Source: Cyprinodon diabolis (Eukaryota; Chordata; Actinopteri; Cyprinodontiformes; Cyprinodontidae). From it: a stretch of DNA of 64,000 nucleotides. A model generated the notes under the pieces. It made no database searches. It worked only from the letters and a program-made list of their open reading frames with translations, and was not told where the DNA came from. Within the stretch, counting starts at the first letter, position 1. Every line of letters begins with the position of its first letter. Positions 11,905 to 23,875 of the stretch are shown one piece after another. Location of the stretch: NCBI GenBank assembly GCA_030533445.1, contig CM060064.1:19613626-19677625 (forward strand). Direction: 5' to 3'. A program made the position numbers and the translations under genes.

Positions 11905-12299
11905 ATATGTATGTATTAAGATGTCCTGAGAAAAATATAAATCTGAGTCTGTCATAATGTAAAACTAAAGCCAAACCTATGGAGGACCTGGAGCTCTTCA
12001 AAGGAGTTACATCTTGATCTTGCTAATCTGTGCTAAATAAGCTTTTACAACGCTCCCTTAAAGAAGCCATGTTAGCAAGACAAAGATGTAGATTGTAGTG
12101 GCAACTGCTAATGAACTAATTTAATGCAGCTGAGTACTGTGACACATGCACGAGTCATAATCTTGTCATTAAAGGGTTATTACTTGTCAAGTACCATGTT
12201 GGCTTGACAAAAAAAGTTTAGTAGAGTTCACTTCTAAGATGGTGGCAGGCCTTAGTATTAAATTGTGTTAAAGCTTCCTTGTAAATCTATTAAAACATA

Positions 12300-13892
12300 C
12301 AGAACAGACCAAAAGGACACACCTCATTCAAAGAGTTTTCTTTATTTTCATTACTATGAGAATTGGAAGATTAACACTGAAGGCATCAAAACTTGAATTA
12401 CCATAAGTGGAATTATATACTTAACAAAAAAGTGTGAAACAACTGAAACTATGTCTTATATTCTAGGTTCTTCAAAGTAGCCACCTTTTGCTTTGATTAC
12501 TGCTTTGCACACTTTGCCATTCTCTTGATGAGCTTCCAGAGGTAGTCACCTGAAATGATTTTCCCTTCACTGGTGTCCACTGTCAGTTTTAATAAGTGGG
12601 ATTTCTTGCCTTATAAATGGGGTTTGGACCATCAGTTGTGTTGTGCAGAAGTCAGGTGGATACACAGCTGATAGTCCTACTAAATAGACTGTTAGAAAAA
12701 AGTTACCAGTAAGTAAAGAAAAACGAGTGGCCATCATTACTTCAAGAAATGAGGGTCAGTCAGTCAAAAAAACGGACAAAACTTTGAAAGTGACCCCAAG
12801 TGCATTCGCAAAAACCGTCAAGCGCTACAAAGAAACTGGCTCATATGAGGACCGCCACAGGAAAGGAAGACCAAGAATCACCTCTGTTGCGGAGGATAAG
12901 TTCATCCCAGTCACCAGTCTCAGAAATCACAGGTTAATAGCAGCTCAGATTAGAGACCAGGTCAATGCCACACAGAGTTCTAGCAGCAGATACATCTGTA
13001 AAACAACTGTTAAGACGAGACTGAGTGAATTAGGCCTTCATGATAAAATTGCTACTAGGAAACCACTGCTAAGGACAGGCAACAAGAAGAGACTTGCTTG
13101 GGCTAAAGTACACAAAAAAATGGACATTAGACCAGTGGAAATCATTGCTTTGGTCTGATGAGTCCAAATTTGAGATCTTTGGTCCCAACCATTGCGTCTT
13201 TGTACAAAGAAGAAAATGTGAACAGATGGACCCCTCATGCCTGGTTCCCACCGTTAAGCAAGGAGGAGGAGGTGTGACGGTGTGGAGGTGCTTTGCTGGT
13301 GAGACTGTTAGGGATTTATTCAAAATTGAAGGCATACTGAACCAGTATGGCTACCACAGAATCTTGCAGCGGCATGCTATTCCATCCTGTTTGCGTTTAG
13401 TTCGACCATCATTCATTTTTCAACAGGACAATGACCCCAAACACACCTTCAGGCTGTGTAAGGGCTATTTGACCAAGAAGGAGAGTGATGGGGTGCTGCG
13501 CCAGATGACCTGGCCTCCACAATCACCGGACCTGAGATGGTTTGGGGTAAGCTGGATCGCAGAGTGAAGACAAAAGGGCCAACAAGTGCTAAGCATCTCT
13601 GGCAACTCCTTCAAGACTGTTGGAAGACCATTTCAGATGACTACCTCTTGAGGCTCATCAGGAGAATGCCAAGAGTATGCAAAGCGGTAATCAAAGCAAA
13701 AGGTGCCTACTTTGAAGAACCTATAATATAAGACATATTTTCAGTTGTTTCACACTTTTTTGTTAAGTATATAATTCCACATGTGTTAATTCATAGTTTT
13801 GATGCCTTCAGTGTGAATCACCAATTTTCATAGTCATAAAAATAAAGAAAACTCTTTGAATGAGATGGTATGCAAATCGTTGGTCTGTACTG
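12300..13892 (+). mobile_element. Decayed Tc1-like transposon with ~215-bp inverted repeats
   Basis: TA borders at 12298-12299 and 13893-13894. The ends begin CAGAACAGACCAAAAGG and, on the other strand, CAGTACAGACCAACG. The inverted similarity continues inward for about 215 bp (12300-12515 and 13677-13892) with shared phrases such as CATTCAAAGAGTTTTCTTTA near the end and CTTCAAAGTAG near the inner edge, resembling the long repeats of fish Tc1 elements that hold two transposase-binding sites. The transposase gene inside is broken. Confidence 0.92.
12727..13731 (+). pseudogene. Tc1-like transposase, frameshifted, catalytic Glu deleted
   Basis: Three overlapping reading-frame pieces (12727-13158, 13094-13567, 13537-13731) together cover a transposase. 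Piece 1 has the helix-turn-helix part (KTVKRYKETGSYEDRHRKGR). Piece 2 has the first two catalytic residues (WSDESKFEIFG and FQQDNDPKHT) and the GGGG box. Piece 3 has the C-terminus (VWGKLDRRVK to FEEPII). At about 13534 the text passes from SPDL straight to the MVWGKLD region: the short NPIE motif with the catalytic glutamate is missing through a deletion of about 10 nt that also shifts the frame. Allowing for it, the spacing from second Asp to Glu would have been 38, a DD38E-type element. Confidence 0.85.
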
Positions 13893-14644
13893 TACATTTA
13901 TAGTATGATGCCCCAGGCACATCTATATTTTCTTAACAGCACGTAGAGAGGTTGTTTATTGCTCAGCATATGCCATCCAACACTATGATGTACCTAGCAT
14001 GTGTCAAGATGCAATTTCTACATGTTGTTAAATGTATATATTTCTTTACCTTGTGCAATGTGTGTGACATAATCTTGGTAGGACACTTTGATGCAGACAC
14101 ATTCCTGTAGAGATTTTTGATGACATATTTATTTCCATATCATTTTCTCTATTTTCTCATGCTGAGGACAGCAAATTCACAGCTCATAGGAAGTGCTTAG
14201 ACAAAACTGAAATGCCACTGGTAACACGGTGCTCCTACACCTAATTCATTTGCTGTAATCATTCCAATTGAATAATTCTACTCTCTACTACAGATTAAAT
14301 GAGTTCAAGTGAAACTGGATTAGGAAAATGATCCTAATAATGCCAGTTTGTCTACCTCTAAATTGCTCAGCAAGACAGGTTTTGCAGCAGCCTAGACAAA
14401 TATGATATAAACTCAGTAGCTGAAAATATGTGAAGAAAAAGTGGTGAACAGTCCTCTATTGTTAAACAAGAGACTCACGTATTATTTATAACATAATGAA
14501 TTTTTCCTGACACGGATTGGAAATCCAGTAGTTCTAATATGGCCAAGATTTTTTGGTTGTTGTTTTTTACTTTGAAAATCATCCTTTGCATTTACTCAGA
14601 TTATCTTTTATGCTGAACAAATTTTATTTTTAACACGCATTTTG

Positions 14645-15225
14645 AGAGGGATCTGACTGCAAACCTGCACTGTCAGGACCCAGAGCTGCACTCTGAGGTC
14701 TTCTGCTCTTTTAGAACCTGAAGTTTATTCAAAGATAAAGTAAATGCGAAGTTGATACAAAGCCTTTCTAAAGTAAAAGCTAGCATCGATAAACTCCCCG
14801 TGAAGCTAGCTTCCTTTCAAAAATCAAGTGTTATGCTGGAAACGTATGTACAGTATATGCACAATTTTACTCCCTATGAAATCTTCTGTCTGGAATAACA
14901 GATATGTGCTACAAAGAAATAAGTCTCTGTATTTGGATCATTGGATGGAAAAGGGCATTTGGTCTATAAGACATTTTCAAAACGACAATGGAGGTTGGCT
15001 GTCCTATGAGGATTTTTGCTTACTGTATAATTTACACTGCTCCTAGGATCCGTTTAACACTGTCATAAACTCGAATCCGGCAGCAAACAGTGCTGCACAC
15101 TAGTCCTGAAGGCTTCGAACACAATTTCAGGAATAAACTTCAGGTCTTGACATTGCAGGAGACCCCATTTTGAAGGTCTGCAACAGAGGGTCCTGACAGT
15201 GCAGGTCTGCAGCCAGACCCTCCTG
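14645..15225. repeat. Imperfect inverted-repeat pair, arms ~90 bp
   Basis: The left arm (about 14645-14740) contains CTGCAAACCTGCACTGTCAG and AACCTGAAGTTTATTC. The right arm (about 15130-15225), read on the other strand, has CTGCAGACCTGCACTGTCAG and GACCTGAAGTTTATTC in the same order. The arms are interrupted by small indels. It could be a foldback element or two opposed copies of one repeat; no target duplication was seen. Confidence 0.55.
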
Positions 15226-16092
15226 TGCATTTTTGGCAAGATTAAATCTGGAAGCATGAATTGTTTTCCCAATACTGAAAAATCTTGAATAGAAAAGGCC
15301 CTTTTTCCGCAGTTTGTGGAAATTTGGATGCTTCAGGTTAGGAAAACTTATAGAACAGAAGGGAAACACTTTGTATTTGTTAAGAACAGCATGCTTAAAT
15401 GAAATGTGAAACTGTTGAAAAAATATAAATGGTGATTTTAAAGTACTGCTTAATGATATAGCTGTACTTTAAAGCTATATAATAGGGCATTACCCAAGTT
15501 TAAATATGAAAACAAACTGGGTTGAAATCATTTCAGCTAATAAAAGGGTCCTAATGGTGCAGAGCTAAATACTCTCTTCATCTCTGAGTCTAAACAGCCA
15601 TGCACTGCACTGTGTGCTGTGATAGTTTCCATCCCTTCATTCATTTCAAATAAACAGACATTTTGCACCACAAATAGTTTGAATGTATTGTTACTTTGCA
15701 GGAAAAAGGTTCACTTGCTTGTATACAGTGTCCCAGACTGTTATTGGCTTATGATTGTTTTATGTGGGGGAGGGGAAGCTGGGAAACAGGCAGCTGTTGC
15801 AGAGCAAACACTGAGCTCAGTCAGTGCTATAATTTTTTTTATTGGACTGGAGTAAAGTGTTGATTGATGAACATCAAGCTTAAAGCATTAAATGATTCAG
15901 AATTCTCAGAGCTGTAGTGTTTTTCTCTATTCAAATATGCATTTGATTAGACTAAAAGGCCAAAGCTGCACATACATCTCCATATTTTCAGGAGGTGCAT
16001 TCAATATTAAACACCAGTCAAGTTTATGCCTCAAATGGAAGAATAAAGAATATTTTTTGTGTGTGTGTGCTTTTTTAAATCCTAAATAATGC

Positions 16093-16105
16093 TGCCCCCT
16101 AGTGG
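16093..16105 (-). promoter_or_regulatory. Candidate CTCF-binding site
   Basis: On the minus strand the sequence reads CCACTAGGGGGCA, very close to the vertebrate CTCF core (CCACYAGRKGGC). It lies between scgn and ccn3, where an insulator would make sense, but occupancy cannot be judged from sequence and similar strings occur inside fish repeats. Confidence 0.4.
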
Positions 16106-19100
16106 CAAACCTGCAACCTTGTAGCCTTTGAAGGGTGCGACCTACTGTATAGAACATTTGTATTAATAAAAACATTAAAAAAAATACTTTTTATCATATG
16201 AAAACTCTACTTTATGCTTCTGGGACATAAAACAAGAACAGCTGGAAGAAATCACTGATGTTTGAAGCATTAAAATGTTTTTTACTCGTATTCATTCCAT
16301 AATGTTTAATTGTGCAGTCCTAACTTGATAAAATGTAAAATAGTTGAAAATACTAATTTTTGCAAAGCCCTATGTGGCGTCAATTGTATAGTTTCTGTAA
16401 AAACAGCAATGAACCAAAGCACAAAATGCCCTGTAGCATTTGTGCTGTATGGATTAAAAACAGCTATAAGCTTGATACCAAATGTTGCTTGTATGAACGT
16501 TAATGAGCCCAAACAAAATGCATCAAAACAAATTATTTCAGGTCATGCTCTGCCAGTAATATACATAAACATCCTGCAGATAGATCAATAGCTTGCTATG
16601 TGGCACCATATGCTTTTTGATTGAAAACAATGGTTGGTACCAGGATCTTCAGAGATAGAAAAAAATACTTTTTTTTTTTTTGTCATTCTCTGTGATAAAA
16701 TAACAAATTGCTTTAAACTGTGATCAAATGAGGCATCTCCTTTTGGCTGGGTTACAGTACATACAATATATGGATCTGCTTGGTCACCGGTTTTAATGCC
16801 GCTTAACTTTACATTTTAAACCAAAAAAGAAAAACCTTGCAAAAACATATAGTGTCAATTCAGGTTCTGTGCCTTTTTTATGGGGCTTATGTTCTTATTG
16901 ATGGACAGTCCTTATAATTCATTTCAGGCTGTGTAATGGGGCCTTAGTGGCTCTGAGTTAATCCATCCAATTAGTCAACCTGCCATCCAGAATAAGTCTC
17001 AACATATTTTTCTGTTTTTATCTGGTGTTGTCACACTTAGATATATTAGATGATCAAATAAATAATACCATGCAAAGATAACTTAAATAAGCTTCTAAAA
17101 CTATCAAAATCAACGTCAACCATAAGCAAAATGCCTACCTCTCAACCAATCTGTTTATTTGATTGCTGACTTTACTAAATTTCGCAAGCCAAAACAAACG
17201 ATGAGCACCAACAGGTTCTAAAGCAAAGGTTTTGATATGGATCAGGCAACATTTCATCCACACTGATGTAAGCAAGTCATTAGGGGCTTATACACACAAA
17301 TTAACCAATTATTAGACAAAGTAACTTTTTCCACATATAGCCTGGCTGGCTTTGATAGGTTCCCTCACTACCCTCAATGAACGGAGTCATTGTTTTCAAA
17401 AACTGCTTTTTGTTTTATTCAGATCATGCTTTTTCCTGATATTGAAATATATTTTATGATCTTAAGATTTTAGTGTGGCAAATAGGAAAAACGGAATAAA
17501 ATCAGTAAAGAGCCAAATGCTTTTTACACCTTATTACATTGATTTGACTATAAATCAAATAGCACAGACCGCCGGTTTTTTATAAACTACTATTGTACTA
17601 GAAGTTTGCCCAGGAACCAATATCAGATATGAGACAGACTCATTTTCACATTAAATTAATATATGTTAGACTTGATGTGGGGGAGAAATGCCTTTGTCTG
17701 AAAGGTCTACTGTAACCCAGTCACTGATGACAAAAAAATAAGATAAAAATAAAAGCATGATATAATTTCTTTTTGCCATTTTACCCTTTACATGGCTTGT
17801 TTAGGGCTTGGGGAAAAAAATTTGTCCTGGAAAAAGATTATGGATTTTTTTTTAAAGAACTTCCAAATATGTCATGAAGATACAGTATGTGACTAAATCT
17901 ACTGGTGAATGGGTCACTAAACACTAGAAACACAACATTCAAATCAGTTTAGTTCATTTATAGCAGAATCTGACAACAAATGTCTTGGGATACTTCAGCA
18001 ACCAGTTCAGTCCGATAAAGCAGACAGACAATTGTGCACATTTTTATCCTGTGCAGCAGTAGTTATTTTTGCATGTCAGTCAATGGTTTTTACTTCAATT
18101 GCTAAAACTTTATCCAAGGAAACCCGGCCAACTGCACCAGTTGTTAGCTTTGCAACAGTTACTTGGGTATAAATCTTCAGCAGAACTTGGCACAGTGTGT
18201 TGGCCTTGTACCATGACTAACTGGCAGTAACACCACCATGACTTTTACCATCTTGTCGATCAACACCCAGTATACAAGTGTGGTTGTACTTCTGGAATGG
18301 TCCTTTCGTTGAAATGCAACTAAAACCATTTTTGTTCCTGGGAAGATTCTTTGTTTATCAAGCATGTATATTGACATAGGTATAGTAACAATAGGACTGA
18401 AGTTTATATTTTCTTCAAAAATATGCCTTTTGATTTACAAGACTGTCAACTAGAGTTTACAGACGATGTGCCACAGCTGCAGTTAGTTTAGGCTGCCAAT
18501 GTTTAATTTCCTTTATCCTTCCCAAATATTGTCACTCTGTAGAACTTTTCGCTGCATTTACTCCTTCTCTGTCATTTTTATTATGTTCATTGAGCTTGAT
18601 GAAAACATCGGGGTATTGCTTTTGGTGTAAAATATGAAAGATGTACACAATGAAAGATTTAGAATGGGATGAGGTTCTGACATTTTATTCAGTGTATCAG
18701 AGAATAGTACTATGCAGAATTATATGAAAACAGCAAAAAAAAAATCCCAACTGAGAAGAGTGAAAAATGTTAAAGTTATGATTTTGATTGCTGCATTTAT
18801 TTATAGGATTTCAAGTTTTAATAAATTCCATCTGGACCATATAATAATTTTAAGCATTACAACAGAAACCTTACAATGGAAACTATATATAAGACATTTT
18901 AAGGAGTTTGAAGTGGAAATTAATTGGTTAAACAAACTTACTTAATTTATGAGATTGCGTCTTATTACTATCAAAGATTATATTAGAAACAAGAAAAATA
19001 TAAATGTATAGAAGAAAAAAGCATAGTGGTGTTTATAATTTTTCGGCATGGAAATCGGCATTTTACAGTATTTTAAGTGGTGATGTCACAGCGTTGGTCG

Positions 19101-20206
19101 GTTCTGTAGTTAGTATTTGAATACATTGGTAATACCTTTCACATTTGTAATATAATCATGGATTATAGTAAGACACAATGTTGTAAAGATTGACCATTTT
19201 GTTTCCACTTTAAGAACTCCTCTTCCAGAAAGGAAGCTGCCAGTTCTTGCTTTGTGGAAGCATCCCATCTTTTTTTCCCATCCCATTAAAAGCATCCTGA
19301 GGTTTTCCCATACAATAGGTTTTAGTAGAGGAAAGCTAACCACCATAGAGGACATCTGCCTCACCCTCTGTGATTCCCTTCATGTAGTGGAAGTTCACAG
19401 TGGCATGGAGCAAATAAACTCTGGGTCAGATATTTGTGTCGACCACCCAGGCTGTTATTTCCACTGACTAGCCGGGAATGGCTGGGAATACATTGCAAAC
19501 ACTATGCAAACACATATGAAAGACATACAAGACGGGTCAGGGAAAACTGTTTTATAAAGCAGATCTCTTCCACACACTTTAAACTCCTCTTGCAGCATAA
19601 AAACAAATTACAAACTAACATGCCAAAGTAAGTATGTAACCATATGACAGAAGGATAGTCCAACACACCCAGACTGCTTGCTTGATTTGATCTTTCCACT
19701 GGTCAATCACGTTGCATCTACAACTAAACATCTTTCAATGGGATCTTATGCGATGAACCACCTTGAAATAAGCCATATTATCACAGCATAACAACAACAA
19801 CAAAAATTATAATTAAAAGTTTTATATTACTAAATAAATTTTTAAAATGTGTATCAGACATATCTATGGTGTAAATTCAGCTATTTTACAAAGACTTCTG
19901 AAGTCTGTTAGGGAACAATTAGTACAACAAATAGCATCATGAAGATCAAGGGACACAGTAGACATGTCAGCGGTTAGTTAGGAAAAAAGTTCAAGTCAGG
20001 TTTAGGTAGTAAAACTAAATCCTAAGCTTTGAATATCCCAGAGTTCCATGCTCAGTCCACCATCCAACAAAAAAAATGTGAGACTCACTTTACACAGGCT
20101 GCGTTTTTGAAAACAAATGCTTTTCCCTGAATCAAATAATCCTACTGTTAATTATCCACAGGGACAGGTAGGCTTATCAGGTTAGAAGGATAAATGGACT
20201 TAAATG

Positions 20207-20504
20207 TACCGCAAAAACAATCTAGAAATAAGTAAAAATGTCTTAAATTAAATGTATTTACCCTCAATTTGAGTAGGTAAATAAAATAGTTTGCCAATGG
20301 AATGAGATTTTTCACTTTTAAAATAAGATAATTTGATGATATGCACTTGAAATAAGACAATTCAATAGTTTTTTCTTATTTCAAATGTAAATTGTCTTAT
20401 TTCGTTTACAACATGTCTCACTTACCCGCTCTATTCAAGGAAAAAATGCACTTAGTTTAAGAAAAAAAAAACGTTTTCATATTTAATTTTTTTTTGCAGT
20501 GTGT
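20207..20504. repeat. MITE-like fish repeat with internal hairpin
   Basis: The block starts TACCGCAAAAACAATC and ends TTTTTTTTTGCAGTGTG, giving short inverted ends of the ACTGCAAAAA type. Inside, GAAATAAGACAATT (about 20350) and AATTGTCTTATTTC (about 20389) are complementary. The internal wording resembles a MITE family common in teleosts. Confidence 0.5.
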
Positions 20505-23500
20505 AGGGTCATCCTGTGATAAAACGTGTTGGGGCTTGCAAAAGATATAGGTCCAGGGCAGCGTTTCATATTGCAGTGGGATCCCGAACATACAGCCGGC
20601 GCAACAGTAAAGATCTTTAAAACAAAGCATGTTTATGTTTCACCGTGGATGAATACTGACAATTGGCCTTAATAACAGAATTTCTCTGAAGGAGTAATCT
20701 CAAGGGATAAAAAAAAGTTGAGTCTTAGTCTAATACATGATGCTCTTTAAAGATTTTAATTTAAAGAAGTTAAATCTATACATAGTTCTGCATCCCATTC
20801 ATAATAATTCTAGAAAGTTTTGGCCTATTACATAGTATGTGGCACTGCTGTCAGAGAAATCTGTAAAACCGCAATTCATAAGGATGCTTCTGTGAAGCAC
20901 TGTATAGAAGTCAAAGACATACAGAATAAATTCCATGTAGCGGTTTATAGACAACAGCATGTGCCTATTATTAGATCCTTCTGGGACAAAGAGTCCAAAC
21001 TTTGCACCTTTCTTTAGATGTCCTTCCAGATGTTTGGATCCATTTGACTTACTGCATGTGGCTTTCAGCTGCTGAGGCACCATTCCAGTTAATCATACCC
21101 TGATGTGCTGATGGAGTTCATCGCAAGTGTGTGTAATGCTTGCAAGCTATGTAATAAAAAAAAATGTTTACTCAGTGAACTTCTTTATTCTCTATGTTGA
21201 AAACTATACAAGTAGCCATTAATAAAACAGAAAGGAGAACAAATTAAACCGCAAAGCAGAACTGTGAAGAGTGCATATTTGTGTCAATCCTCACTACGCT
21301 GTGCCACACACAATGCTAACCACAAGCATTCTGTTACTTTGCGTACAGTTTGGTCTAAGTATCCATGTATACCGCACAGAGGTATTCCCTGTGTGGCCTG
21401 ACCACATGGTGAAGGTTTGAAGCGCCAAAGTAGAGCTCGCCTCCCAACAGTCTGCAGGCCACAGGTAGTAAATGGTTTGCACTATGTGACCAGTTGAAGT
21501 CTAACAGCTGTTTTATACCTTAAACTTGAAGTATGACAAAATATTTCCACCTCCTGCAGCAAACAGAAGTCGTCTGAAAATAGAACAAAGCTTAAAGTCT
21601 TGGCAGCTTTTGTTGCTGCCACAACGTCTCTATACAGACCCAGCTTAGATGCCTGTTACGGGGCCCATGTGTTAGCATGCCATCATCTACCTATGATGGC
21701 TCCAAAACAGAACCTGCCTTGTCCCAATATGATCCCCCAACTTCACACCATGACATTTTCTTCCTTGTTTGTCCGACAGTCTGCAAAATATCCAGCTCAC
21801 CAGTACTCTAAGCACAAAATGAAAAATACAGAGAAAGCTAAAGAAACCTTCTCTTTTAAGCAAAAGGTATGAGTCAAACATTGTCTGGTTCATAGGATTT
21901 CCCCCAGTGTGATTCAGTTACTGGCAGAATGGAATACGTGATCCTACTTATCCAATAGTTTCTTGAAGCTAAGAACCTAGATATTAAACAAGTTGTAATT
22001 TCTTCATGACAGAAAAGGGATGATTGTGTATTTATGTACAGTATATTTGCTTAAAACCTCAGGAAATACTGTTTACTATTTTGACTTTGATTATTCTTTA
22101 TATCAAAGATATTAGTGCATTGTTTCATGGTACTTACTGTAGTTTAAAAATGATGTAACATTTTGCACATTAGTTTTTCAAACACTAATTACAACTGAGG
22201 ACATCTCAAATGCATTCTATGTTAGGGCTGTGAGTTCCTGACTGGAGTGGCCATGATGGGAAAAAAAATGTTATGAGTCCCATTTGGGTATTTTCAAACC
22301 CAGTCCTTATGGGTCATATGTTGGTGGGGTCCAGATGGTGGGCCTACCGAAGCACGTGTGCTCGGGAGGCATAAAAAAATAGCACTGTTATGTGTTTTTT
22401 GATTTTTGTTTTTATATGTTTGTTTTTTCCGCCATTTTTTTAATGCACTTAGTTACTTTCTCTCTTCCCTTCTCCTTCATGTATGTCAAGTAGTATCACA
22501 TCCTCTTCATCTACAATAGAAGCATTATTTAGGACTGTGGCAATGAGATGCAAAATGATAAGGGCTTTGCACGTCATCAAATTAAATACCTGAATTCATT
22601 TTATGAATTTTTGATTTGGTAATAATAATAACAATAAATACATTATGTGAAGCATAATTTTGAATCTATGCAATTTAAGGTGGACAAAAATTAAGAAAAG
22701 TTTCTTTACTAAGAACAGTTTCTTTACTCCAACCTGCATACATATTTTCCTTTTCCATCATCCTAACTCCTTCATGTTTACTCCAACGGCACACTAACAC
22801 TCCTTTAAGCAGATGTGCCGACAAAGATGTAATTTCCAGCCATGACAGAGGTTTCCACTGTATAGCTGTTTAAGGAAACAGGAACAGTTCTGCTGGGTAT
22901 AAGATGATTTTCCACTGTGATCTCCCATGTGGGAGAGGTCAAAGGTTCTGAAGCAAGGGAACTGGCAGGGTGCATGCAATGAAATAAAAACAATTTTTCA
23001 AAGAGGGGGAAACTTGAAAAAAACTGCATTTTTTGTATCATTGATTTCTTCTCTTATGCTTTTTTTATTACATCTTAAAAGCATTCAGATGAATACACAT
23101 CAACACGTTTTCAGCAAATAATCCAATTATCCAAAACAAACTGGCACTATGCTTAAATATTATTGAATCTTGTAAATTATTCATTTTTAGTGATTAGCCC
23201 TTTTTTGTGTTGTTTAACCAGCCAATCCACAGCTCTATAAGCATCAGACCTGTAGAATCCATGCATAACATAACTTGTCCGAGAACATTAAAGTATAAAA
23301 TATCTTGAAAAGAAATGTATCATGTCACAATCTAAAAAAGAAAAAGAGAGCATGGTAAGGGTTACTTAATGGAACAACAGTTTGGCTTACAAAACAACAA
23401 AAAAATGAATCAAAGTCTTGATTCATATGTTTATGAAGCTTTGATTTTACTAAACCATTGCCTGGAAACTCTCCAATCTGTCTAAATAAAAGCCTTTATT

Positions 23501-23717
23501 AGCGTTACAGTGAAATTACACAATCACACAGGATCAGGTTCATTTGGCCAGCTCCAGACTATTAATAAATGATTTTGTATTAGAAACCTCTTCTGCTGAT
23601 TATAACATTTTCAAAGAGTCTCAAAACAAACTGTTACTTTCACCTCAATCTAAATCTGTTCGATCCTTTCAGCATTCCTTTCTCTCTGTCGTCATGGTAG
23701 CAGCAGGACAGCTCTGC

Positions 23718-23724
23718 TATATAA
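23718..23724 (+). promoter_or_regulatory. ccn3: TATA box of ccn3
   Basis: TATATAA stands 152 bp before the ccn3 start codon, in a local GC- and CT-richer stretch. A start of transcription near 23750 would give a 5' UTR of about 125 bp, normal for a CCN gene. Confidence 0.65.
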
Positions 23725-23875
23725 GGTCCTCCTCTTCTGCGTCCTGAGCCACAGCGACAAAGGGTGTTTAAACCTCTGCTTTACTTGTAGAAGGAACGAA
23801 GATCAAACCCTGAGCCATCAGACTTGGTAGACTTTTTACCCTGCGTTTTTTTTCTTATTTGCTCTTCTCTGGAAG

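Larger units (their letters stand above)
13893..23600. other. Intergenic region between scgn and ccn3, no gene seen
   Basis: About 9.7 kb with only short, composition-driven reading frames. None has a recognisable domain or flanking splice sites. Items noted separately are the inverted-repeat pair (14645-15225), a CTCF-like site (16093-16105) and a MITE (20207-20504). The rest may hold distal regulatory DNA for scgn or ccn3, but I cannot show it. Confidence 0.6.
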
